A DNA stretch of 64,000 bases, taken from assembly GCA_023374025.1 (NCBI GenBank), contig SIJG01000012.1, positions 468,492-532,491 on the forward strand, given 5' to 3'. This DNA is from Heterodera schachtii. Its lineage: Eukaryota > Nematoda > Chromadorea > Rhabditida > Heteroderidae. Below, one piece after another: positions 25,901 through 35,400 of this stretch (position 1 is the stretch's first letter; each line of letters begins with the position of its first letter). The notes beneath the pieces were generated by a model. That model searched no databases. It saw nothing but the letters and a program-made list of their open reading frames with translations, and was not told the origin of the DNA. The position numbers and the translations under genes were made by a program.

Positions 25901-26291
25901 TCACATGATTTTAAATCAAATTTTGTTGTTTAAAGAAATTTTGCTGACGGATTCTTTTCTTTTTTATTGCATTATTATTTCCCGCACTTTCATTTAAGCA
26001 ATTGGAAATTACGCTGCCGCTTACAACCAGCCTTCAGCGCCATCATCATCCAGCGTTTCACTTTGGCGCGGTTTTACAGAGAAGATTCCCGGACTCAACC
26101 ACTTGTTCGGTTCGTCTTCCTCGCAGAATGTGCCGTCGTCATCATCATCATCATATGGCACACACTCACGTCGCAACAGCAACAATTTGTCGTCTTCAAA
26201 TTACTCTTCTTATACGATTTGGGAGAATGACCGTGGTGTGCTGCCGAAGTACAAACAAGGGGGCAATTACCACCGGCGGGGACAGCAGTGA
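13937..26291 (+). CDS. Giant AIG1-like / DUF8206-type P-loop GTPase (28 exons)
   Basis: Exons: 13937-14021, 14377-14532, 14589-14623, 15134-15314, 15878-15993, 16048-16658, 17061-17289, 17341-17466, 17524-17700, 17756-17902, 17942-18089, 18502-18610, 18670-18911, 19446-19828, 20578-20757, 20819-21079, 21153-21318, 21370-21605, 21655-21703, 21761-21816, 21877-22155, 22205-22333, 22647-22805, 23965-24138, 24194-24358, about 24578-24893, 25495-25617, 25999-26291. Every join keeps phase; 1776 aa. Order: acidic, Gln-rich N-terminus; helical middle; zinc-type cysteines (CPFC, CDDC, CACGK) at about 940-990; P-loop GETGVGKST at about 1035; G3 DSPG at about 1131; FTNARG near 1202 in the position of G4; a helical region ending SEPLALITGRIQ; a Cys/His cluster (HCHEHCYL, QCGCSW); a charged coiled-coil stretch; a Ser-rich tail. 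I infer a cytosolic GTPase of the AIG1/DUF8206 group; function unknown. Introns 1 and 24 look GC-AG. Confidence 0.88.
14077..14145 (+). CDS. Possible extra exon of the giant GTPase gene (Cys-rich, EGF-like)
   Basis: Within intron 1 lies a 69-nt stretch preceded by ATTCAG and followed by a GTTTTACC donor. It encodes GTNIAHQCATETNGG then EQFCHCPS, with the C-x(n)-CHC spacing of a partial EGF repeat. It fits the phase on both sides exactly (23 codons) and would make intron 1 a 55-nt GC-AG intron like others in the gene. Against it: an EGF fragment is odd in a cytosolic GTPase, and the donor is weak. It could be a cassette exon. Confidence 0.4.
14171..14347. mobile_element. hAT-like foldback element inside intron 1 of the GTPase gene
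   Basis: Begins CAGGGATGAAACG and ends CGTTCCATCCCTAG, with arms of about 40 bp (ATGATTTCGGAAAATGCTCTGCA / complement) and the inner GCCTCAGGC/GCCTGGGGC core shared with 10631-10738. The octamer GTGTCGAC lies on both sides, with two extra bases at the right end. CAGGG termini and an octamer repeat suggest hAT. Confidence 0.75.
14630..15080. mobile_element. Foldback element in intron 3 of the GTPase gene
   Basis: Inverted arms: ATTCGAAAGCACAAAG near 14763-14778 pairs with CTTTGTGCTTTCGAAT near 14925-14940. Outer blocks with TACACTTTAAGTCCAAA and TTTGGACTCATAAAGTGCA also mirror each other. No coding capacity. Confidence 0.65.
15405..15720. mobile_element. Foldback element with C/G-run ends, GGGAGCAGGTCGTT family (copy 1)
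   Basis: In intron 4 of the GTPase gene. It opens with CCTCCCCCCCCCCGTCA and CAGCAGGTCATTT, has A/T-rich arms (AAGAAAATTTCAAGAAAA), and closes with GGGGGAACGACCTGCTCCC. It is followed at 15695-15830 by GAGCC/GGGGGGCTC tracts ending AAATACGGTA, a second repeat family in reverse orientation. Confidence 0.6.
18115..18330. repeat. Dispersed CGTAGCCA(A/G)GGGGG element fragment (intron 11 of GTPase gene)
   Basis: GGCAGGCACGTAGCCAAGGGGG followed by a C-run and a CGCTCCGGACCCCATTTT block. Related starts occur at 24970 (GGGCGTAGCCAGACCC) and at 59418 (CCCGTAGCCAGGGGGG); the latter also has the CGCTGCTGGACCCTCATTTT block. CGTAGCCAGG is a common terminal motif of animal DNA transposons. Confidence 0.6.
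18985..19400. mobile_element. Foldback element, GGGAGCAG family (copy 2), intron 13 of GTPase gene
   Basis: Starts GGGGAGCAGTTCGGCCCCCCCCC, has paired arms (AAAAAATTTTCGAGAAATTC / GAATTTTTTTTTC region) and ends in a run of 15 Cs near 19371. The arms would form a long hairpin in the transcript. Confidence 0.6.
19863..20200. mobile_element. Foldback element, GGCCCCAGCGGG ends, intron 14 of GTPase gene
   Basis: Left end TTCGGCCCCAGCGGGTTTTC pairs with right end AATCCCGCTGGGGCCGAA. Inside, TCCAACATTGTTGGTATCATTCGA pairs with its mirror, and TATTAGCCTGCAAA pairs with TTTGCAGGCTAATA. The GCAGGCTAATAGAG block recurs in the introns near 24510, 25205 and 31105. Confidence 0.75.
22571..23212. mobile_element. 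Large foldback element(s), GGGAGCAG family (copy 3), introns 22-23 of GTPase gene
   Basis: 22571-22606 ends in G-run, GAAACGAGCTGCTCCCC. 22826-23212 starts with a run of 16 Cs, GGTCGTTTCCTCCCCG, and ends GGGGGAAACGACCTGCTCCC. Long A/T-rich arms (ACCTAGAAATTTTTCT / AGAAAAATTTCTAGGT) make an almost perfect hairpin. The 159-nt exon 23 lies between the two parts. Confidence 0.75.
23313..23932. mobile_element. hAT-like non-autonomous element with perfect 8-bp target duplication
   Basis: The 620-bp element begins TAGGGACCGGATTT and ends AAATCCGGTCGTCCCTA and is flanked on both sides by the octamer CTGATCAG. The interior is AT-rich with repeated GTCCATATTT units in both orientations and has no transposase. 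It sits in intron 23 of the GTPase gene, which it lengthens to over 1.1 kb without interrupting coding sequence. Confidence 0.85.
24960..25340. repeat. Intron 26 repeat cluster
   Basis: GGGCGTAGCCAGACCC with a G-run, then inverted blocks GGCGCCACACGCC / GGCGCCAAAATG and the GCAGGCCAATAGAG...GATATCAAGATTGTT segment. The same segment precedes exon 26 at 24500-24560, which makes the exact start of exon 26 uncertain. Confidence 0.55.
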
Positions 26292-27588
26292 TCAAAGAAA
26301 AAGTGCGGCAAATGGGACGACAAATTATAGTTAATGAGAGGAAGAATAAGAGCGGGAAAAGTGCTTTTGGACTTTATTATTTTATTTGTTTTTGACTTCT
26401 TTTTTATGTTTTAATCAGTTTATGCAAATTTGACACATTTATCATCAGTTATTTTTATTCCATTGACATTTATAAATAAATTCATTTTTTTTTACTAATT
26501 GAAGTACCGTATTTGCTCTAATTATCCCCCCGTATTCGATTATGTCCCTTTTATTAGGGTAGTACAGAACCGAGCCGTTGAATTCCCGGTTCACCCAGCA
26601 TGTCTTAATGGTTTAAAGGACATGAAATAAAATACAGCAATTTGTTCTAAAATTTTGAATATGGTAATGCATGAATTATAAAAAAATTTTACAGTCAAAA
26701 ATTCTTTTAACTCAAAAATTACTTTTAAAAAAATTCGTGTTCCTTTCCCTATTCCGTTCTTAAATTTGTCTTCACCACATTCTTACACTTTCAACATTTT
26801 TTTCCATCATTTTTTTTCTTCATATGCTTCCGACCGTTTCTCATCATTAGCAGTGCCAAATCCGCTGTTAATCCGTTTCCCGCTCTCTCCCTCCCTCCAA
26901 TTTTTCATCGGCAATAATGGCATTTCATCAGTGTCGGAAAATCCCCATTTTTTCGTTTCAATAACTTTGGCCTCGGCACAAACACTTCGGCCGCTGCTCC
27001 CTAACATCATCCCTTGGGGGGGGGGGCGACAAATTTGTCAGCACGGCACACTCGGTCACAGTGCCGTGCCGTCATCTTCACTGTTTGGCTTATCTGAGCG
27101 GCGGCGGATTTTCCACACCGCGGCTTTTGCCTTATTTTATTTACATCATTTAGGGCGTAAAGCAATTATTTGTGTATGCTTTTTGATATGATGAACATCA
27201 AAATTCAATAATGATGATTTCGGCATTTATCTTCTAAATTCGAGGAAAATGGCATTTGAAATAGTAGTAATTTTGTAAATTGATTTTGTGATTTTGAATG
27301 CCGTTTTTAAAGTGTTCATTGTTTAAAAATTTTAAATTTATATATAATATTAATCAAATGAAAATTTTTAGTGTTTCAAAACATTTTTCTTAAAAATTAC
27401 ATAAAACTCAAACTCATCAAAAAGAGTTAAAATGTCGAAAAACTTCGTAATTTAAAAAATTCATCATCTCCTTTTAAATTTTGTTTATTTTGCGAAAATT
27501 GAATATTTACCAGTGCCAATGCCATAATGGCACTAAACATGGCACTTCAAAAAACAAATAAATTTTAACAATTTACATTTTAGTAAAA
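26292..27588. other. Intergenic; one possible minus-strand coding stretch
   Basis: After the GTPase stop come AATAAA-like signals near 26472 and a TACCGTATTT-type repeat start at 26505. On the minus strand 27010-26807 is open with a polar, protein-like composition (KKWGFSDTDEMPLLP, NSGFGTANDEKRSEAYEEKK) after an 11-C run. It could be an exon, but no partner exon was found. Confidence 0.3.
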
Positions 27589-30500
27589 ATGTTGTCCCAA
27601 TCCCATCTCGATCCCATGACCTTGGCCATTATGGCCATTGCTTTTGGCCTGTCAAGGGCATTGTTCCCATTGCTTTTTCTCCGAAGAGCGTCTGGCGTTG
27701 AACATTTGCATTGGTTTCAGCTGGTTTTTCACCTTGTCCACCACGTTTCGGCAATTGTTGGTGCCGTAATATACCCAGCTTCATTAAAGTAAATTTTAAT
27801 TTATTAATTTTAATGCATTTAAATTTAATTTTTTTTTCTTTAATATAATTTAATAATATATTTGTTATCTTTCATTTAAATTGAATGATTTTTTTTAGTT
27901 AATTCTAATTTGTTAAAATTTCACTTGGATGAGTCAAAAGTTCTTTTTGTTTCGTTTAGCTGATATTAATTTACTCGATTAATTGGTATTAAAAAATACA
28001 AAGATTAAATTTCATTTGTTTTATTTAAATTGGTTTTAATTATTTTATGTGATTTATTTTATTTTTTTATGTAATTTTCTTTGGATAGTTTTATAAATCC
28101 ATCATAATTTAAAACATTTTTTAAAATTTTTATCTTTTTTAATAAAAATAATTTCAAATAAATATTATTTCACGTATATAAATCTATAAAATAAATATTA
28201 TTTGAACTAATATTTCATAAAATTCTCCAAATATTTTAGATTAAAGCAGTGTCCACCCGCTTTTCTGTCCAACTTGGCCAAAACCGTTTGTCTGTTTTCC
28301 ATGGCCATTTTTTACTGTTTTCTCGACGATGGAGTGCCCTCGTCGATGCTATTCCTGCTACTTGTGCCATTGTTTGTTGTTGGCATTTGTGACGGCCTGC
28401 ACCAACGGCTGTTGTTAACCCAAGTTATTGACACACAACGGGACGAAGCCGTGGCACAACAACGGTACCACCTGTTTACGGTAGGTAAACAAAGTGCCAA
28501 AAAAATTTGAAAAAATAAATTCAAAATCCTATAAAAAATATAATAAAAAAATATACATATTTGTTGTATAATTTTGCTGAAAAAAACATCAGTTTTGTAA
28601 ATAAAATTAAGTTAGAAATTTTATTTATTTTATATTTTATTAAAAAAAAGTATTTAATAATTTTATTTATTTCTCGTATTTTTCATTACCAAAATTAATT
28701 TATTTTTTAATATTTATCATTTTATTTTTCTTATTTTTACCCTAATTATTTTCAGCTTTTGCTTCTGACATCGCTTGGACCATTTTTCACATCGTTACTT
28801 GTTGAAACAAATACAAATAACACATTAACAAACACTAAAAATTTGCGATGGTAATTAATTAAACTTTTAAATGATAATGATTGGCAATTACCAATTTTTT
28901 TCAGTTTTGGCATTTGTCCGCTTTCCATTCATTTTGGCATTCCTCTGACAGCGATTTTTTTGATGTTGGCATTTTTGCAGGTGTTTATATTAACAAATAG
29001 CACCACTCTAACGTATCCGTGGACTAATTTACAAATAAAAATGTTTGTTTAATTTGAACCTTTGGCATCAAACTTTGGCATTACACGAAATATTTAATAT
29101 TTTATATAAGAAAAATACCATAGATAAACAAATTTTTTTTCAAAGGCTCTTCTGATACTGCCATCTTTATGGGCGAGCAAAAATGCCGAAAAAACTGAAG
29201 AAAATGGTGACCATGAAGATTATGGCGACGCAATTCAATATCTGCCAACTTTGGCAAACTGTACGCTTTTGCCAGGGAAGGCACAAGTGTTCCAGCTTGG
29301 GGAGCAGGGCTGGACATAACTGATTTCAATTACGGAAACACGCGTAACCCGTAATTACGGCGGTTTTTTAAATTACGGAAATCCGCGTGATCCGTAATTA
29401 CGTTTGTCTAAGAATGCCGTAATTTCCGTAATTATGTCCAGCCGTGTTCAGGAGGGACCCCCTCTCCGGGTTGAGGGGGACTTTGATTATCTTTTCTTTT
29501 CAAATGACTACTAATTACCCTTCCTACCATGTAAGGTCCGCCAACTTGGCGCCTTTTGTTCCCACTTTGCGCACTTTGTGCCTTCTCCGCGGCACTTTTC
29601 AACAATTTTGGCACCATTCTCTTCACTAGTGTGCCAATGCCGGCCTCGAATTTGGACGAATGCCTCTGGAAAGATTGAATTTCATCGCTTTTTCGGTAAA
29701 AATTTTTAAATGTCAAAAATTTAATTTAAAATTTTTAGGCTTCCGCTTTGTTCACAAGAATTGCGTTAGCATTAAGCCATTGTTCGGCCATAAGTCAATC
29801 AAAAATTGCAACTTATATTCACTCAAATGCACTTTTCACCGCTGGCTTAGTCAGTTTGCCCATTTATTTATTTATTTGCTTATAAATTAAAAATAAATTT
29901 AAATCGTCCTATATTTAATTTTAGTTTAAAAATTTAGTTAAATTATTCGGAATTTTTGATGCTTCATTTCATTTTGATGTTCATTGTATTTAAATTTTCA
30001 TATAAATAAACACAAAATTTTGAATTGATTCAAATTAAATTTTTTATTTTTATTACATAATTATTTTAGATTATATTTTATTAAAATTTTATTTCCAAAT
30101 AAACTTATTAAAAATGGTCAGAACCACTCCAAATTTTATAGACATACTTCTTGGTGCAGGACTAACTTAACCTGTAAATTTTTAACGCTTATTGGTTTTA
30201 AAATTTTTTTTTTTCGAAATTCTGAGTTAGCCATTGTTTTTTTTTTTTTTGTAAAATTAATTCCTATATATTTTTCCAAAAGTGATCAGAACGAACCAAA
30301 TTTTGCAGGGATACTAAAAGGAAGAGAATCAACCTATTATCAATTTATCTTCTCATTTATTTTAAATAAATATTTTATACCATTTTTAATTATGCCTATT
30401 ATTTTGGCTTATAATTTTGGTGAATTATTTTTTATTTACATTTTGGAATTCTGTCTATTTTTATAAATTAAATTTTTGATAACAATAATTAAAATTCCAA

Positions 30501-32170
30501 TTAGTTCGGCTCCGGACTTGCGTTTTGCTCGCTGAATGTGCCGTCCTTGCGTACCGTTGCTGTCACATTATTTGGCGCATCATTGGCACTGTTTTGGCCC
30601 ACAGTGTTGGCACAATGGTGCAATTTTCACGACAGTATGACAGGTGGCGAAAATTGTAATACAGAATTTTTTTGGTATTTTGTTATTCAAAATTAAATGA
30701 AAAAATTTTAATTGGAGGCAGAAAAAATGAGCAATTTTCTACACTTGTTGGCTTACTGATCTCGGTTGAATTTGGCTCACTGCTATTCCCATTATTATTC
30801 ACTCAGGTGCTTACTTAAATGGTTTTCAAACCAATTCCATAATTAAAAATAATTTAAATTGTATAATTAAAACGATTTTGTGCTGGGTCGTTTCGTAAAT
30901 CTGCCAGTTTAGCATTTTTTTCAACAAAATATGGCATACTTTTGCTTAAAAATAACAAAATTTTTCATTCTCATATAGTTCGATAGTCCAGGTTTTTTTC
31001 TATTTGACTGCAAAATTTTAAAAAATTTAGGTCAATTTTCGAGAAAGTATGAAAACTATACTATTTCTGCCATAATTTATATTAAATTTAATAATTTTTA
31101 ATTGAAATTTTGCAGGCTAATAGAGAAAAACTAAACTATCTAACAGTACCAAAGAATGTAAAAAATTTATTTTTAAGCCAAATTATATATATTTGTCGAA
31201 AATTGTTAAAATGATAAATTTTACGAAATGTCCGTCCTTGCACCGAACTATTATCCCTTTTTAAGCTTTTGACGGTGTACTGTAGTCCGCGCCTGTTCAA
31301 CACTGTAGCACTGTTTCTGATCATTGCCATGGTTGTCACGTTTGTGTGCCTGTTGAATGTGCAAGCGGAATACAAGAAGGGCAAACGGGGTAAGTGATTA
31401 GAGCTTTTAAAACACTTGGATTAATTTGGTGCCAAAAATCTGTCAAAAATAAGAAATTGGATGAATGAATTTTATTTATTATTTAAATTTTAGAGCGGTA
31501 TAAAAAGCATTGTTTCTGAGATTTATACCCGAGGCAGATGAACATAGGGTTTTTTTTTAAATTTTTTAGGCGAATTTTGGGGCTTTTGGCGTGGCGGACG
31601 CACCCGACGCTCAATCCGTCGTCTGATGCGCAGTGTTCGGACAAGCATACGCCGAAAAACGTCAGCAGGACGACAACGGCACCGGCTGAGGCCACGCATT
31701 GACACGGAAACGGCACTGTTGGACGGACGGAGCAGTGCAAGTGGGGCAATGAGCCGATTAAGCAACTACCAAAGTGTTGTGCTACAACAGGTACAGAGTA
31801 ATTAAGCGATTGTAAATTGGCTAATTGGTTGCTGTAATCAATACAATAATTAGTTTTAAGCGACCGTATTTGGCTAATTAGTGCTGTAATCGATACAGTA
31901 TCTACAAAAAGGCATCATTTCCAAATACCATAATATTAAATAAAATTTTTATAGGGTTTCAACGAACACGGAGCAAAGCCGAGATCAAGAATAAACACGG
32001 CACATGACATCATTCTGATCACTTGTGATCAGAAAAATGAAAAGAGTGCCCGTGCAAAACGGCATATTTCATTGCCGGACATTGTGATTGATATTGCAAC
32101 TCCACAGATGGATGAAAAAAGTACAGCAGAAGCTGATGAGAGACAGAAATTTATTAAAAATTCTAAATAA
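27589..32170 (+). CDS. Multi-pass membrane protein, transporter-like (about 12 exons)
   Basis: Exons 27589-27788, 28240-28480, 28756-28850, 28905-28980, 29146-about 29290, about 29537-29630, 29739-29849, 30505-30643, 30718-30806, 31266-31389, 31570-31790 and 31955-32170; roughly 590 aa. Joins 1-5 and 7-12 are in phase; boundaries around exons 5-6 are uncertain because a transposon copy lies at 29305-29446. Many hydrophobic helices are visible: MTLAIMAIAFGLSRALFPLL, SMLFLLLVPLFVVGICDGL, WRLLFPLCALCAFSAALF, VGLLISVEFGSLLFPLLF and LFNTVALFLIIAMVVTFV. A basic cytoplasmic tail follows (RTRRSIRRLMRSVRTSIRRK). Helix number and layout suggest a major-facilitator-type transporter, but I do not recognise a subfamily or substrate. 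The ATG lies just after a CATTTTAG, so trans-splicing or an upstream exon is possible. Confidence 0.65.
29305..29446. mobile_element. hAT-like foldback element, CAGGGCTGGACATAA ends
   Basis: CAGGGCTGGACATAA at the left mirrors TTATGTCCAGCCGTG at the right. The interior repeats CCGTAATTACGG and ACGCGT motifs in both orientations. Flanking octamers TTGGGGAG and TTCAGGAG match at six of eight bases, a possible decayed target duplication. It lies in an intron of the transporter-like gene. Confidence 0.7.
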
Positions 32171-32450
32171 CACAAAAAAATTCAAGTACATTTCAAGACT
32201 GGAGAATTCATTTTCAAGTTCAAGTACCTACCTTAAAATTGTACACAAAATTTGGAAATAAATCTTTGTCCCTAAAAGGAACTTCCACTTTTTGTCGCAT
32301 GAAAGCGCATTGCAATAACTTTCTTGATGTCCTTGAAAAAGGTCATTCATTTGAATTAAAAATTGCAAAATTTTCAAATTTTTAATCGAAAATATATGTA
32401 AGAAATTTGTGTATATATTCTTTTACAAGAAAAAATTTAACAACTAAAAA

Positions 32451-35400
32451 TCAGAGCAGATCAGAGGTCGAATCACCGTTCAGAAAGCGCATTTCTCTAG
32501 CATAAAAATGTTGGTGTTGTTGTTGTGGTTGTGTTGCTGATCCGTTTTTGTCTCCTCCTCCTCCTCGTTTCCGATGATCGTCCACCAAATGCTGCTGCTG
32601 TTGTTGTTCGTCCGGCTCAAAATTGATGCCAATGTTTGGGTCCAATTTCATCGGATTTGTGCCCACCGGATCAATGTGAACCTGTTTGGTTGAAAAAACT
32701 TCATTCCAAATTGGTTAATTATTTATTAAAAAATTGTTTATAAAACTGTGTTAATTAATTAAATACATATTAAATGAAATAGAATTATGAAATTAGTTTG
32801 TTGAATAAAACTATCTAACATGAATATAATATATATATATATATATATATTAAATAAATTTATTTAAAAATCTAAATTAAATTATTTAGAAAATTTGCTT
32901 AAAATTTTTAATTAAATTAAGAAATTATTTTGAAATAAAAAAATATTTACACCCACCTAAAAATATTTATTGTTTAACTGTAATAAATAAATATATATAT
33001 TTAAATAAATTACAAGAATATATTGTTAAATAAATCAGAAATTAATTTCTTTTTATGCATAAAAATAAATAAAAATACCAGGACAATCATTGAACCACGT
33101 CTAAAAAAAATAAAAAATAATATTTTTAATTATTAAAATTTTTTTTATATACTCCATTAATTGAGGAAAGAAGTGTTCGTCCCAATTTCGGAGAAAACCA
33201 TTGGACACGAACAATCGTCGACCATCCAACGACAATTGCATTCGGGCAGGCCCACCCTCGAAGGGTCGACCCGTGAAAAAACGCCTCTCGGTGTTGTAAC
33301 TCTGAAAAAAAATATATTAAAAAAAAAATTTTTAGTGTACATCTAATTTAATAAACATTGAATATTCACTATAAACAATTTTCAATAAATTAAAAAATAA
33401 ATAATTAATAAAAAATTTCTATAATAAAAAGTGACCCGCGTAAGGTATTAAAAGTGAAAATTTGAAAATGTAATAATTTATTTAAAAAATTAATACATTT
33501 ATTTTTGTGTTTATCAAAATAAAATGGAAAATTTTTTAAAAGAATTTTCAATAAATTAAAAAATAAATAATTAATAAAAAAATTTCTATAATAAAGAGTG
33601 ACCCTCGTATTAAAAGTGAAAATTTGAAAATGTAATAATTTATTTAAAAAAAAATAAATAAATAAAATTTTTTATGTTTATCAAAATAAAAAGGAAAATT
33701 TTTAAAAGAATTCAGTAAATTAAACTTTTCCATAATATATTTAAATGAAAAAATCTTTATTGTCATATTAGAAATTGCAATAACTTTTTTTAAAAAAAAC
33801 AACTAAAAAATGAATTCAAAAAACATCGAATAAACAAATTTACTTTTTCAGTAATATTTAAAAACAATAATTAATGTTTTAAATATTGACCCGCATGGCA
33901 CTGTCTTTGCCCAATGGCATTTTGCTTCCATGCAAAATTCCCATGGTTCGACACACAATTCCACCAAGAAAAACCTGTTAAAAAGTAAATTTTTAAAAAT
34001 TATAAAATTTTTTTTTATACTTTTTGGGTTAATGTTGGTCGGAATGGGTCCGAAATGTTCAGCTGTGCCACAAATCCATGGAAAGCAGCACACACATACA
34101 GATGCTGATCATCCATTGAAATTACCTAATTTTTTATTTTTTATTTTAAATAATATTTGCAATATAATTTTTTTAATTAAAAAAATTGATAATTTCCCCG
34201 TAAAAATCGAAAAATATCTAAAAAAAACCTTAAATTCATTATATTTCATCTATTTTTTTTTTTTACTGTTCACCATATCTGTCAGGAATGCTGGCACATC
34301 GGGCACATCACCTTAAAATTGAATTGTGATTTTTCCCAAGTTCAGCGCCTTGGTATAACAAATATAATTCAGTATGCCAAAAAGAATTGAGAATTTGGTT
34401 TTTTAAAAAATTTCAAAAATTTCCCAAATATACATACATAATGAAAAAAAATGCACACCTACCAGGCCATTCTCCAACAGTGACAGATGAAAATTTGACA
34501 ACACGATCAGCAGAAAAAAGACCCGTTTTCTGAGAAATTGATTAATTTCATTGGTTACGGTAATGCTCGTTTTACTTACGGTAGATTTATGTAAATGATA
34601 TCTAAAGGCATAAAAATTTACAAAAAAAAATTTTTTTTTTGTATTTTTTTCACCCTTACATTGAGCTTCCCAATGCTGTACAAATAAATCTAAAATGTTT
34701 TTATTATATTAACTGACATTTGCTTATTTTTTGAATTATTAATTTTTTTTTTTAATTATTGTTGAAAATTGGATGAATTTAAAAGGCTTAAAAAATACAA
34801 TTAGATAGATATATTATATAAAAATATTGGAATAAATTTTTTCCAAAAGCTCACAGTGATTGGGGTTATTTTAAATTTTAATTATTATTATTTCTGTAAA
34901 CGATATGAATTTAAAAGGTTTAAAAAATATTTTTAAAAATTCAATTAAAAATATATTTCACAAAAAATATTTTAATAATTTTTTCCTAAAGCTCACAGTA
35001 CCCGTGTGTTAGTTCAGCTTGGTGTACCTAAACAAAATGATTAAAAATTAAATTAAAAAAAAATATTTTGGCCAAAAACCATTCGAATGCAAATTGGCCA
35101 ACGCCCATCCTCTTTAGGCTCAAGCTTTATCTGAATGCAATAAAAAATATTTAATTTTATTAAAATTATTTAAATATTTTACCGTTTGAAACAATGTTCG
35201 CCTTCGCATGTCCCACACATTCACTTTGTTTCCGAATGTTTCAAGGAAATCATCATTTTGCAACAAATCTTGGGAACCTGAAAATTAAAAATAATTAAAT
35301 TTTTAATTAATTAATTATTGTTTTTGTACCCATTTTTGGCGGTTTTATATTTGGCGTTTGGCACAGAATTTTGTCCAAATCACCCCATTCCGTGGTGAAT

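Noticed and set aside
29432..29716. 94-codon minus-strand frame (KFEAGIGTLVKRMVPKLLKS)
   Set aside because: Antisense to transmembrane exons of the transporter-like gene, and it runs into the foldback element.
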